Notes: generated from the sequence alone by a model not told the origin. A DNA stretch of 64,000 bases from Erythrobacter litoralis (GCF_001719165.1 NZ_CP017057.1:2232001-2296000), one strand, 5' to 3'; shown: positions 52,893-62,589, counted from the first letter of the stretch. Numbers and translations: made by a program.

Positions 52893-55247
52893 CTAGGCGC
52901 TGATCCGGCGCCGGGTCCGGAACAGGAGGCGGGCTTCCTCGTTCGACATCGGACGGCCGAAATAGAAGCCCTGGATCTTGTCGCAGCCCAGATTGCGGAT
53001 CATCGCGGCCTCTTCGGCGGTCTCGACACCCTCGGCCGTGGTGGTCATGTCGAGGCTTTTCGCATCGCGACCACTGCATTGATGATCGCGAGGGCTTTCA
53101 TTGGCCCCCTGCGCCGCGCCCTGGACGAAGGTGCGATCCACCTTGATCGTCGAGAACTTCAGCTTCCTGAGGTAGCCCAGCGACGAATAGCCGGTCCCGA
53201 AATCGTCCAGTGCAACCGAGCAGCCCAGCGCCATGACCTGTTCGAGCGCGTTGCGGGCGATGCTCGCATCGCGCAGGAAGATGCTCTCGGTCACCTCGAC
53301 CTCGAGCCGTTCGGGCCTGAGCCCGCTCGCGGCGAGCGCATCGACCACGTCCTGGTGGAAATCGGGTTCCAGCAGCTGTTCGGGCGAAACGTTGACATTG
53401 ACCTTGACCTCTTCGGGCCATTCGCGCGCTTCCATGCAGGCCTGGCGCAGGACCCATTTGCCGATTGGCACGATCAGGCGCGTATCCTCGGCAAGGGGGA
53501 TGAACTTGCCCGGGCTGACGAAACCGTGCTCGGAGGAATTCCAGCGCACCAGCGCCTCGAAGCTGACGACGTTCTCGCTGCGCGCATCGACCACCGGCTG
53601 GTAATGGAGCACGAATTCGTCGAGCCCCAATGCCTTGCGCAGGGAATCTTCGAGCTGGCGCCGCTCCTCGGCCGATGCGTGGAGGACCGGTTCGAAGCGG
53701 CAATGTTCGCCCCCGCCGATATCCTTCGCCTGATAGAGCGCGAGGTCGGCATTGCGCATCAGCTCCTCGACCGTCTTGCCGTCGCGCGGACCGATCGCCG
53801 AACCGACGCTCGCCCCGACATAAAGCGTGTGCTGTTCGACCTGGTAGGGCTCCGACAGCGCCTCGATCACCTGCCGCGCGACTTCGCAGACCCGTTCGCT
53901 CTCGCTTGCATCGCGGATCACGATGGCGAATTCGTCGCCGCCCAGCCTGCCGCACATCAGATCGTCGTTCATCAGGACCTGGAGGCGCGAGGAAACCTGC
54001 GCGAGCAGCTTGTCCCCGGTCATGTGGCCGAGCGAATCGTTGACCGCCTTGAACCGGTCGAGATCGACCATCAGCAGCGCGCAGCGCGAGCGCCATTTCT
54101 CGGCATCGCGCAATGCTTCGCCCAATGCCTCGGTCAGCTGGAGGCGGTTGGGCAGCTGGGTAAGCGTGTCGTAGCGCGCGAGATAGGCGATCTTCTCGGA
54201 GGACTGGCGCTGTTCGGTGACGTCCGAGCCGACCCCGCGAAAGCCGTCGAAGCGACCGCGCTCGTCGCGCATCGGCGTGCCCGAAAGCTCCCACCAGCGC
54301 TTTTCCCCGTTGATCCTGACCTCGACCAGCAGCGCCGAGAAATTCTCGCGGTTCTTGAGCTTATCGGCGAGTTCGTGGAGGCTTTCGGGAAAGCGCCCCT
54401 CGCCCCAGCGCCCGCCGGTGACCAGTTCGAGCAGCGGCTTGCCTGTGACCGCGGCCTGCGATGCGCCCAGCGCGAAGGCGAAGCGCGGAGAGACCGAACG
54501 CAGCCTGCGCTGGGTGTCGACTTCCCACAGCCAGTCGGCCTCGTTCTCCTCGAATTCGCGCAGCAGCAGCGAGACGACCTCCTCCTTTTCCGCGATCGCG
54601 GTTTCGGCAAGGCGCGCCGTGAGGTAATGCCGCCCGGTCTCGATCGCGCCGATGATCGACACGATGGTGAATACGATCGAGACCGTCATGGTGAGGAATT
54701 CCCCGGCAATCGCGAGGGCGATGGTCGTGCCGGTGCCGACGATGAGCGAGAAGACGACCACGCCGAGCGGGGCGGCGGTGTTGAAGAACACACCGCCCGC
54801 GATCAGGATCGCGAGGATATAGAGCATCGCGCCGAACTCGCCGCTCGTCCCTTGCGGGCCGAAACCGACCACGGCGGCCGCCCACAGCAGGCCCGACAGC
54901 GCCGGGGTGATGGTCTGGCGGTAGAATTCGCGGGTGGTGATCCGGCGGTGCGCGACATCGCCGAGCGAGCGGTCGAAGGCAGCTCCGCGCAAATGCACCC
55001 AGGCGAGCGCCGCCATCCACAGCGCGATCCAGGCGAAGGAGACGCTGTCGCGGTAGAGCACGGCCACGAACACCGCGAACAGGGCATGGGCATAGGAGCG
55101 CAGGAAGGTGAGTCCGGCGAGCGCCGAATATTGCAGACCCCGCAGCCGCGCCCACTCCGCCCCGCCCCGGCCCGACAGGCCAAGCACGGCCGCAGCCGTC
55201 AGTCCGGGAATCGCCGGCTGGGAGGGGGAGTGTGCCTGGTCGCTCAC
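52893..55247 (-). CDS. Membrane GGDEF-EAL protein, copy 2, local frame scramble
   Basis: Same as 32,974-35,328 except for a lost C at about 53,061 and an added G at about 53,093. The two changes cancel, so the frame stays open but about ten residues of the EAL domain are scrambled: copy 1 reads SLAIINAVVAMAKSLD and this copy reads SPRDHQCSGRDAKSLD. The scrambled part is a conserved helix before the AEGVE motif, so copy 1 is clearly the true reading. GGDEF and EAL catalytic motifs are intact. Confidence 0.88.
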   Translation of the reverse strand: MSDQAHSPSQPAIPGLTAAAVLGLSGRGGAEWARLRGLQYSALAGLTFLRSYAHALFAVFVAVLYRDSVSFAWIALWMAALAWVHLRGAAFDRSLGDVAHRRITTREFYRQTITPALSGLLWAAAVVGFGPQGTSGEFGAMLYILAILIAGGVFFNTAAPLGVVVFSLIVGTGTTIALAIAGEFLTMTVSIVFTIVSIIGAIETGRHYLTARLAETAIAEKEEVVSLLLREFEENEADWLWEVDTQRRLRSVSPRFAFALGASQAAVTGKPLLELVTGGRWGEGRFPESLHELADKLKNRENFSALLVEVRINGEKRWWELSGTPMRDERGRFDGFRGVGSDVTEQRQSSEKIAYLARYDTLTQLPNRLQLTEALGEALRDAEKWRSRCALLMVDLDRFKAVNDSLGHMTGDKLLAQVSSRLQVLMNDDLMCGRLGGDEFAIVIRDASESERVCEVARQVIEALSEPYQVEQHTLYVGASVGSAIGPRDGKTVEELMRNADLALYQAKDIGGGEHCRFEPVLHASAEERRQLEDSLRKALGLDEFVLHYQPVVDARSENVVSFEALVRWNSSEHGFVSPGKFIPLAEDTRLIVPIGKWVLRQACMEAREWPEEVKVNVNVSPEQLLEPDFHQDVVDALAASGLRPERLEVEVTESIFLRDASIARNALEQVMALGCSVALDDFGTGYSSLGYLRKLKFSTIKVDRTFVQGAAQGANESPRDHQCSGRDAKSLDMTTTAEGVETAEEAAMIRNLGCDKIQGFYFGRPMSNEEARLLFRTRRRISA

Positions 55248-55519
55248 GCTGCCGGGGATTAACCGCGAAAGGTTAGAGGCCGGTAAAGCGGCAGCGCTTT
55301 TTGCTTTTTTGCGACCGGTCGAAAAGGCGGGATGGCACAGGCCCTTACGCCCGCCGGGCGCGTTCGCGCACCTTGCATCGGCATTGCTTCCCACCCGCGC
55401 CTGCCGATCCGCAAAGGCCCCGTATTTTCCCCCGCAGGGCCTCCGCTTCGATCTTAACCGGCCGGTTCCATCACTTCTGCCGACATTGCGAAAATGTCCA
55501 ACGAAAGGAGAGTGCACCC

Positions 55520-55816
55520 ATGTCCCCCCAACTGACAGGATCGTCCCAGGTGGAGGAAGCGCTCGAAAGTCTCGAACAGCAGCTGGTTGCGCTGTACGAG
55601 GAAAAGCAGGCCGCAGCCGCCGACGGCGCCGAAACCGCCGCCATGCGCGAGACGATGTGCAATCTCGAAGCCCAGATCGTCGAACTCTACCGCGAGAAGG
55701 AGGAGCTCCATCGCGGCGAAGGCCTGATCGCGCAGAAAGACGAGACGATCGCCAATCTCGAAGCGCAGATCGTCGAGCTCTACCGCGAGAAGGAAGATCT
55801 CGCCCGCGCCGCCTGA
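55520..55816 (+). CDS. Small coiled-coil protein, copy 2
   Basis: Identical to the 98-residue coiled-coil protein at 35,601-35,897, including both NLEAQIVELYREKE units, the ribosome-binding site and the upstream hairpin. Confidence 0.68.
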   Translation: MSPQLTGSSQVEEALESLEQQLVALYEEKQAAAADGAETAAMRETMCNLEAQIVELYREKEELHRGEGLIAQKDETIANLEAQIVELYREKEDLARAA

Positions 55817-55829
55817 CCGCGCCCGGGCG

Positions 55830-56643
55830 GTGCACGGCACCGGCGCGTCATGCTTCGCTTGCCAAAGGTTTCGTCAGGGCCGTTCGCCCGCCTTCGAGCT
55901 GCGCGAAAGCGGCCTTGGCCTCGGCGACGTGCTGTGCTGCGCCCCGCGCGGGAGCTTTCAGGCGGCGATCGATTTCGTGGCCTGCGCCATAGGCGGCTTC
56001 GTCTATCTTCACCTCGCCTGCGATCGTTTTCGCCGCTCTGCGCCGGGAACTGGCGGGCGAACCGGTCATCGGCCGGGCCGGTATCATGCTGTGCGACGAG
56101 CGCGGCGGCACCGAACGCCATTGCGACCGCCTCCCCGCAAGCCTCGCCGGGCTCCATTCGGCGGACGAGGCGCTGCTCGGATTGTTCCTGCCTGCTTCCC
56201 CGCATGCAGAAAGGCTTCATCCGTTCGCCGGTCGGGCCATCGAAAGCACCCTTGCGCGCCTCTCATGCGAACTTTCCACGCCCTCCGGCGGCGCGCGGAT
56301 GACGCGGGTCTGCACGCACCACGATGCAGGCTTCGTGGTCGACCTGCTGCTCGGCCTGTGCAACCGCCAGACGATCTATCTGCGCGCGGGGAACGCGGAG
56401 AGCGCGGCAGAGACGGTGCACGAGGCGATCGCGCTCGAAATCGACGATCTCGTCCTTGCGCCCGGCATGATCGAAGCGATCGCGCAGGACGGTCTGCAGC
56501 TGGAGGGGACGGCACGGACAGCGCTGGCCCGGATCCGGCTGCACACGGGGGGCGAACCGCTTTCCAGCGCCCAGCGCGACATGGCCGCGCGCCTGTTCGG
56601 CAAGGTATTCGTCGAACCGCCGCTTGCTGCGCTCGCCGTGTGA
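55830..56643 (+). pseudogene. Acyl-adenylate-synthetase-like protein, copy 2, frameshifted
   Basis: Same gene as 35,911-36,723, with four T instead of three at 56,027-56,030. The frame is lost after LHLACDRF. The copy 1 reading is continuous. Confidence 0.7.
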
Positions 56644-56676
56644 GGCGGTCCCGAGCGCCGGCAATCCGCCTTGCTC

Positions 56677-57333
56677 TCAGCCGCGATCCGTGCGGTTGAG
56701 CACCAGAAGCAGTCGAGGGCCGCTGGCGCTCGCGATCGGGGGAGAGCGGTGGATCGCCGGATGATCGGTCGCAAGCTTGCCCTTGAAGATGCCGACATCG
56801 CCGGGTTCGAGCCGGTTGATCGCGCGCGGTTCTTTGCCGGCGCGCACGCGCGCGGCGTCTGCGCGCGTGAGCCATTGCGTGCCCGGCCCGACATAGGTCG
56901 TGATCATCCGCGCGGCGACGTAATCGGCATGGAACTTGCGGCAGGAATCGGTCGTCACGACTTCGAGCCGCAATTCCAGTTCCTCGATTTCCATGACCGC
57001 GCAGAAGCGTTCGGCCAGAAGCGCGACATCATAGCAAAGCGCACGATGAAGATTGCGTCCCCCGAATCCATGGCTGGCGAGCGCCGCAGCGAAACGCGCC
57101 GCAAGGTCGGCGCGCGAGGCGTCGAAGCGGATATCCCGGGGGCTCCCTTCGATCAGCGCGCTCCAGTCGATCAACAAGTTGCGCTGCCAGATGGCGAGAT
57201 TGCAGTCATCGTCGCTGATCGCGCCGAGTATCCCGGCAGCGGTGGATATCGCGGCGCCCGTTTCGCGCAAGGGTGCGCCTAGGGTTTGGGCACGGCTTTC
57301 CAAAGCTGCGGTTCGGGCGATCGTGGCGGTCAC
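56677..57333 (-). CDS. DUF1826 protein, copy 2
   Basis: Identical to 36,757-37,413: the DUF1826 block with TTDSCRKFHADYV and a GTG start after AAAGG. It shares the divergent promoter, with the possible Zur box at 57,361-57,372, with the MerC gene. Confidence 0.79.
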   Translation of the reverse strand: MTATIARTAALESRAQTLGAPLRETGAAISTAAGILGAISDDDCNLAIWQRNLLIDWSALIEGSPRDIRFDASRADLAARFAAALASHGFGGRNLHRALCYDVALLAERFCAVMEIEELELRLEVVTTDSCRKFHADYVAARMITTYVGPGTQWLTRADAARVRAGKEPRAINRLEPGDVGIFKGKLATDHPAIHRSPPIASASGPRLLLVLNRTDRG

Positions 57334-57360
57334 GGCAATTGCCTTTGCGTTCAAGATGTG

Positions 57361-57372
57361 ATGTTGTAACAT
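57361..57372. promoter_or_regulatory. Possible Zur box, copy 2
   Basis: Same ATGTT-GT-AACAT site as at 37,441-37,452, between the divergent DUF1826 and MerC genes. Confidence 0.45.
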
Positions 57373-57409
57373 TTACCTAGTTCCCTTCTCACCCATATGC
57401 AAGAGAGCC

Positions 57410-57790
57410 ATGAAACCCGCCGCCCCGAGCCCGCTGTTCGATCGCTTCGGCATCGCCCTTTCCGGGCTCTGCCTCGTCCATTGCCTTGCCCTCCCTGTCG
57501 CGCTCGCGCTCCTTCCTGTCCTCGCGTCGAGCGCATTGGGCACCCTGGCGCAGGCCGAGTGGTTCCATGCCGCACTGCTGGTGCCGGTCGTGCTGGTAAG
57601 CGGCGGCGTGCTCGGTCCGCGGGCGCTCGTCGTCCGGTGGCTAGGCCCGCTCCTCCTCTTTGCCCTTGGCGCCATGACGGGCGCGCTTTTCGTTGCGGTG
57701 CAGTGGCAGGAACAGGCGATGACCGCGGGCGGAGCCAGCCTTCTCATTCTCGCGCATTGGCTGAACCTGCGCGAACGCGGCCGGGCATGA
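57410..57790 (+). CDS. MerC-domain membrane protein, copy 2
   Basis: Identical to the 126-residue MerC protein at 37,490-37,870, with four membrane helices and the GLCLVHCLALP motif. First gene of the rightward cluster. Confidence 0.84.
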   Translation: MKPAAPSPLFDRFGIALSGLCLVHCLALPVALALLPVLASSALGTLAQAEWFHAALLVPVVLVSGGVLGPRALVVRWLGPLLLFALGAMTGALFVAVQWQEQAMTAGGASLLILAHWLNLRERGRA

Positions 57791-57841
57791 CGTCCCGGCA
57801 GCCCCACCGACCTTAGCCCCGTCCAGACCGGCCGACCGAAC

Positions 57842-58513
57842 ATGACCACCCTTTGCGTCCGCGATGTCGCCCTTTCCTATGACGGCCGACCGGTGCTGGA
57901 ACAGGTGTCCTTCGACCTCGCACCGGGTTCGCGCACGCTGCTGCTCGGCGCGTCGGGGTCCGGCAAGTCGAGCCTTCTCAACATCGTCTGCGGCCTGCAA
58001 TCGCCGGACCGGGGCGAGGTGAAACTGGGCGAAGAGGCGATCGCGCCTGCACGCTCCGCCGCCGCCGCGGACCGGGTTCGGCAGCGGCACATGGGGATCA
58101 TCTTCCAGACCCTGCGCCTCGTCTCCGCGCTCAGCGTGCGCGGCAATCTGCTGCTCGCCCAGAAGCTTCAGACCGGAAGGCGCGACCCCGCCCTTGTCGA
58201 CAGCGTGCTGCGCGAACTCGGCATTGCCGACCGCGCCCATGCCCGGCCCTTCGCGCTCAGCCAGGGCGAGGCGCAGCGGGCCGCGATCGCGCGCGCGCTG
58301 GTTGTGCGCCCGAAGCTGCTGATAGCGGACGAGCCGACCTCGGCGCTCGACCGCGACAATGCGCACAGGGTCGCAGGGCTGCTGCTCGATGCCGCCAAAG
58401 CCTCGCATGCGAGCCTTCTCATCGCGACCCATGACGAGCGGCTGCTGCCGCATTTCGAGAAGGTGCTGCGGATCGAGCGCGGCAGGATAGAGGAAGGGCG
58501 GATCACGGCATGA
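57842..58513 (+). CDS. ABC transporter ATPase, copy 2
   Basis: Identical to 37,922-38,593: Walker A GASGSGKS, signature LSQGEAQR, Walker B LLIADEPTSALD. It overlaps the permease gene by four bases. Confidence 0.91.
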   Translation: MTTLCVRDVALSYDGRPVLEQVSFDLAPGSRTLLLGASGSGKSSLLNIVCGLQSPDRGEVKLGEEAIAPARSAAAADRVRQRHMGIIFQTLRLVSALSVRGNLLLAQKLQTGRRDPALVDSVLRELGIADRAHARPFALSQGEAQRAAIARALVVRPKLLIADEPTSALDRDNAHRVAGLLLDAAKASHASLLIATHDERLLPHFEKVLRIERGRIEEGRITA

Positions 58514-59790
58514 TCTCGCTCGCGATCGCCTATCTCAAGGACCGCCCGCTGACGAGCGCGCTCAACGTGGCCCTGCTCGCAATTTCGGTCGCGCTGCTCG
58601 TCCTGCTGCTGCAATTCGGCCACCAGGCGGGTGAGCGGCTCGAGCGCGATGCGCGCGGGATCGACCTCGTCGTTGGAGCCAAGGGGTCGCCGCTCCAGCT
58701 GATCCTGTCAGCCGTGTTCCATATCGACCGGCCGACCGGCAACATCCCGCTGGACAGCCTCGACTTGCTGCGCCGCGACCCGGCAGTGGAGCGCGCGGTC
58801 CCGATCGCGCTGGGCGACAATTTCGCAGGCTACCGGATCGTCGGGACGGACGACTCGTTCATGGCGCTTTACGGGGCAGAACTGGCCAGCGGCAGCACCT
58901 TCGATGAACCGATGGAAGCCGTCCTCGGATCGGAAGTCGCGCGGGCGACCGGAGCGGGGCCTGGACAGGCCTTCGTCTCCAGCCACGGCCTTGCCGACGA
59001 ACAGGACGCGGAACAGGGCCACGGCCATGCCCCGTTCGAAACCGTCGGCGTGCTCGTCCCGACCGGCACGGTGGTCGATCGGCTCGTCCTGACGCCCTAT
59101 GAAAGCGTATGGGACGTTCACGGCATCGCGCACGGCCGACCGGAGAGCGAACACGCGCACGATCATGAAAGCGCCGCAGGGGATGCCGGGGCACCGGACC
59201 AGCCGGGCAGGCGCAGCGCCCTCACCATGACTTCCCGCGCGCCGGAAGCCGAACTCACCGCGCTTCTCGTCACCTACCGCAACGCCGCGGGCGCGCTTCG
59301 CATTCCCGCGCTGGTCAACCGGCAGACCGCGATGCAGGCCGCCGTCCCGGCGAGCGAGACGGCCCGCCTGCTCGACCTGCTCGGCGCGAGCCTCGAAGGC
59401 GTGCGGGTGCTGGGCTGGCTGCTCGCGGTGACCGGCGGGCTCGCAATCTTCGTCGCGCTCCTCAACATGGTCCGCAGCCGCGAGGGCGACCTCGCCCTGC
59501 TGCGCGTCATGGGGGCGAGCCGGATGCAGGTCTTCGCCACGGTGCTTCTCGAAGGCGTGGTCACGGCTGTTCTCGGCGCGGCGCTCGGATGGTTCGCGGC
59601 GCATTGCCTCATCGCGGCGGCGCGGGCGAATTTCGCGACACTGGGCAACCTGGGGCTTGCCGCGTGGCACCCCCTGCCGGAGGAATTGCTGCTGGTGGCG
59701 GCGGTGCTGGGCCTCGGCGCGCTCGCAGCGCTGATTCCGGCGCTGCGCATCTACCGCGTGGATGCCGCGCGCATCCTCGCACGGAGCTGA
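58510..59790 (+). CDS. FtsX-type permease with His-rich loop, copy 2
   Basis: Identical to 38,590-39,870, including the periplasmic His clusters EQGHGHAPFE and SEHAHDHES. In this copy the DUF3299 gene after it is intact, so this is the best view of the complete operon. Confidence 0.89.
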   Translation: MISLAIAYLKDRPLTSALNVALLAISVALLVLLLQFGHQAGERLERDARGIDLVVGAKGSPLQLILSAVFHIDRPTGNIPLDSLDLLRRDPAVERAVPIALGDNFAGYRIVGTDDSFMALYGAELASGSTFDEPMEAVLGSEVARATGAGPGQAFVSSHGLADEQDAEQGHGHAPFETVGVLVPTGTVVDRLVLTPYESVWDVHGIAHGRPESEHAHDHESAAGDAGAPDQPGRRSALTMTSRAPEAELTALLVTYRNAAGALRIPALVNRQTAMQAAVPASETARLLDLLGASLEGVRVLGWLLAVTGGLAIFVALLNMVRSREGDLALLRVMGASRMQVFATVLLEGVVTAVLGAALGWFAAHCLIAAARANFATLGNLGLAAWHPLPEELLLVAAVLGLGALAALIPALRIYRVDAARILARS

Positions 59791-59825
59791 CACCCATGGA
59801 TCAAGGCGACCGACTGGAGGACATC

Positions 59826-60335
59826 ATGCATCGCATCGCGCTGGTCATCCTCGCCGCAATGGCGACGTTCAGCCTCGGCCCGGTCACGAGCGCCCAGGCG
59901 CCCGATCCAAAGACCGGGCCCGTGATCGAAGACGTTTGGCAGCCCGCGCGCACGCCCAGGGGCGGCGTCTCGTGGAAAGTGCTCGAGGCGACCGAGGAGA
60001 TCACCCGGCTCGACGATGAGGGCTACATCCTTTCGAGGCCCCGCTTCACCAAGCAGGTGCGCGCGCTGGCGGGCAAGCGGATCAAGGTCGCCGGCTGGAT
60101 GATGCCGCTCGATGCTCAGCGGACCCAGAAGCGCTTCGTCCTGCTCGGCTATCCGCCCGGCTGCCCGTTCCATTTCCACGCGGCGCCCAACCAGTTCGTC
60201 GAGGTGATCGCGAGCACGCCCTTCCCTACCGACGAACGCAAGGTGTTTGTGGTCAGCGGAGTGCTCGAACTGACAGGATATGACGAAAGCGGAATCTTCT
60301 ACCGCCTGCGCGATGCGAGGCCGGGCTTGTTGTGA
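59826..60335 (+). CDS. DUF3299 secreted protein (intact copy)
   Basis: A 169-residue protein with a signal peptide (HRIALVILAAMATFSLGPVT, cleavage near TSAQA), so periplasmic. The DUF3299 core is VRALAGKRIKVAGWMMPLDA, RFVLLGYPPGCPFHFHAAPN, and VVSGVLELTGYDESGIFYRL; the Cys-x-Phe-His-x-His group is a likely metal site. ATG 59826 is used because GGAGG lies seven bases upstream. It is the last gene of the MerC-ABC-permease cluster. In Pseudomonas aeruginosa the equivalent gene PA4066 lies with Zur-repressed transporter genes, supporting a zinc role. The other copy (39,906-40,413) is broken by two one-base losses. Confidence 0.85.
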   Translation: MHRIALVILAAMATFSLGPVTSAQAPDPKTGPVIEDVWQPARTPRGGVSWKVLEATEEITRLDDEGYILSRPRFTKQVRALAGKRIKVAGWMMPLDAQRTQKRFVLLGYPPGCPFHFHAAPNQFVEVIASTPFPTDERKVFVVSGVLELTGYDESGIFYRLRDARPGLL

Positions 60336-60505
60336 GACAGAAAAGATCTTCCGTTTTTTCATGCGAATCCCAGCTTCCCGCCCTACCCTCTGACAATATA
60401 GTTTTTCGATTTTCGCAGTCTCGTACGGAACAAACACAGAATAGGAGGTGGTCTGAGCCCGAAGTTTCTACCAGCTAGGAGTAGAGCCTTGGGCCGTTTG
60501 CACTG

Positions 60506-61387
60506 CTACCCAACGTTGGACCACTCGGGTCTGGAGTTTTCCGCCTTGCTCAGGTCCGGCGGGCCGGTCTCACCGGCTGAGTTTGCCAGCATGATCGGGG
60601 GTATATTCCCGATCGCGCTGAGCGGTCGCTCTTCGTTGTAGTGTCTACGCCACGCCTCCAGCTTTTCGCAAGCGTCTTGCAGGTTCAGGAACCAGTGCGC
60701 GTTCAGGCATTCGCTGCGCAGCTTGCTGTTGAACGCCTCGATGAACGCATTGTCTGTCGGCTTGCCAGGGCGGGAGAAGTCGAGGATCACACCGCGCTGG
60801 TAAGCCCACAGATCCATGTCCCTCGAGATGAACTCGCTGCCATTGTCCACCCTGATCGTCTTGGGATAACCGATCTTTCGGCACGCCCGGTCCAGCGTCG
60901 CGACGACGTCTTCGCCACGATAGCTGAACCGAGGATCGACCACCGGCGATAGTCGGGAGTAGGTGTCGACCACCGTCAGGATGCGCAACTTGCGACCCGT
61001 TGCCAGCTGGTCGTGCACGAAGTCCATCGCCCATACATCGTTCGGCCGGATGGCAGGAGCACGGTCCTCGCGCAGCTTCGCTTTGACCCGTCACTTGGGC
61101 GTTTTGTTGCGCAGCTGCAGGCCCAACTCCCTGTAAAGCCGATAGACCTTCTTCATGTTCACGACCCAACCGTCGCGGCGAAGGATGTAATAGACCCGCC
61201 GGTAGCCATAGCGGACGTGCGTCTCGCAGATCTCCTTGATGCGCTTCTTCAGAAAGGCCGGATCGGTCCGGCGGGACTGGTAGTGGTAGGTCGAACGATC
61301 AAAATGCAAAGCCGAACATGCCCTGCGGATCGTAACCTGCCAGTCCTGCCGAACCGCGTCGATAATCTCGCGCTTGCGATCCGGCCT
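60506..61387 (-). pseudogene. IS3 transposase OrfB, interrupted by TGA
   Basis: The integrase-core transposase. From ALRPDRKREIIDAVRQDW through RSTYHYQSRRTDPAFLKKR to RELGLQLRNKTPK it is open, then TGA (61,091-61,093) stands where related transposases have Arg, after which RVKAKLRED and the catalytic core (AMDFVHDQLATG, VDTYSRLSPV, VDNGSEFIS, NAFIEAFN, HYNEERPL) continue in the same frame to 60,506. Both copies share the TGA, so it is not a copy-specific error; a C-to-T change in CGA would explain it. OrfB normally needs a -1 frameshift from orfA, and the two overlap near 61,387. The stop codon lies 11 bases outside the assigned IS end. Confidence 0.82.
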
Positions 61388-61715
61388 CAGAGCTTTCGCT
61401 TGATAACATCCTGCAGCATCTCGCGATCAAGCGTCAGATCGGCGACGATCTTCTTCAGCCGACTGTTCTCATCCTCCAGCTCACGCAGTCTGCGCATCTC
61501 AGACGGCATCAGCCCCGCGTATTTCTTCTTCCAGTTGAAGTAGGTCGCCTGGCTAATCCCTGCCTTGCGGCAGATCTCCGCCACAGGCGTTCCTTCCTCG
61601 CCCTGTTTTACGACGAACGCCTTCTGGGCGTCCGTGAACTTCGATGCCTTCATGCCGCAACTCCTCACCCAGCCAAGGAAACCTACGGCAGAAAACTCTA
61701 ACCAGAAATGGTCCA
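60517..61715 (-). mobile_element. IS3-family insertion sequence (IS407-like), copy 2
   Basis: 1199 bases with imperfect inverted ends beginning TGGACCA. orfA (61,387-61,653) is intact. orfB is open apart from one TGA. The sequences outside both ends are the same as around copy 1, so this is the same insertion event carried in the long repeat, not an independent transposition. Confidence 0.83.
61387..61653 (-). CDS. IS3 transposase OrfA (intact)
   Basis: An 88-residue protein of the IS407 group: KASKFTDAQKAFVVKQGEEG, the helix-turn-helix in AEICRKAGISQATYFNWKKK, then a leucine-zipper segment (RELEDENSRLKKIVADLTLD). ATG 61653 matches the usual OrfA start. It binds the IS ends and, by frameshift fusion with OrfB, forms the active transposase. 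Confidence 0.92.
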   Translation of the reverse strand: MKASKFTDAQKAFVVKQGEEGTPVAEICRKAGISQATYFNWKKKYAGLMPSEMRRLRELEDENSRLKKIVADLTLDREMLQDVIKRKL

Positions 61716-61941
61716 GTTTTCAGGTGGCAGAGCAAGGGCCTTCGCTCATAGCTCTTATACAAACCAAGTGATGTCCGCTCTCGGGGTCGGCTTGGGTTAT
61801 TATACCGGGCCTATCCTTAACGCTTTGATCTTTTCAGGCGGCGGGTTGCTCCGCCGCGACTGCATTCTGTCAGGATCCCGAATTCAGCCGGGATTAAGGT
61901 GCTTTTGGCAGGCTGTTCAGCCACAGGCATGAGGAGGCAGG

Positions 61942-62439
61942 ATGATGGTCTTCGGAATAGTCGGTGCTGCAGCACTCGCGTTGTCGCCCGTTTCGGCTTC
62001 GGTGCCGGACGTGACCGTCGAGTTCGTCGACCGGGTGCGGCGCGATGCGCAAAATAGCCTCTGGCATCGCTACGATTTCCGCTTCACCAATTCAGGGTCC
62101 GAGGAGCGGATCCTCTCGCTCTGTCCGACCGAAGCGACGCTGTATTTCAAGAACACCATGGCGGGCCTCACGCGGCTTGAGCGCCTCGCGGCCAGCGCGC
62201 TCGCGATTGACGGCGAAAGCTGGAGCTTCAATTGCCGCAAACGCACGATCGCGCCGGGCGACAGCGTCATGCTTGGCATCTACTTTCGCTGGTGGGAGGG
62301 CGACTTTCGCTGGTGGGAGGGCGACGGCGTTCGCGCCGTCCGACCGATCATGTTCGAGACTTCGCTCGGCAAGTTCTTCGTGAAGGAGGGGCGCATCATC
62401 GCGCTCGGCGAAGGCGACGAGGAGACGCTCGCGATCTGA
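61942..62439 (+). CDS. Secreted hypothetical protein with a tandem FRWWEGD unit (intact copy)
   Basis: A 165-residue protein of unknown function. A signal peptide (FGIVGAAALALSPVSAS) is followed by a beta-rich domain (DVTVEFVDRVRRDAQNSLWH, YDFRFTNSGSEERILSL) with two Cys, and ITIA-PGDSVMLGIY-type turns reminiscent of small periplasmic immunoglobulin-like folds. FRWWEGD occurs twice in a row because of a perfect 21-base tandem duplication (62,285-62,326), which may be a recent slippage event. The start may be the second ATG, 61,945, which is better spaced from AGGAGG. It lies between the IS and the photoreceptor gene and converges on the latter. Confidence 0.72.
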   Translation: MMVFGIVGAAALALSPVSASVPDVTVEFVDRVRRDAQNSLWHRYDFRFTNSGSEERILSLCPTEATLYFKNTMAGLTRLERLAASALAIDGESWSFNCRKRTIAPGDSVMLGIYFRWWEGDFRWWEGDGVRAVRPIMFETSLGKFFVKEGRIIALGEGDEETLAI

Positions 62440-62589
62440 TCCGGGACCCGCAGTCGGGAAACGGCCCAGTCTCAGACTATTCAAGTTACTGCGCGAGACA
62501 TACGAGACCCATCGCCGCAAGGCGGGCACCCCTCATAGCGTATCGAACATGCATAAGGTCTGCGTACGCGCAGCGAAAATTCTCTCTCG

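Noticed and set aside
52893..55247. A diverged EAL domain in copy 2 as evidence of functional divergence
   Set aside because: The difference is only ten residues between two compensating single-base indels; elsewhere the copies are identical, so it is an error or a trivial mutation.
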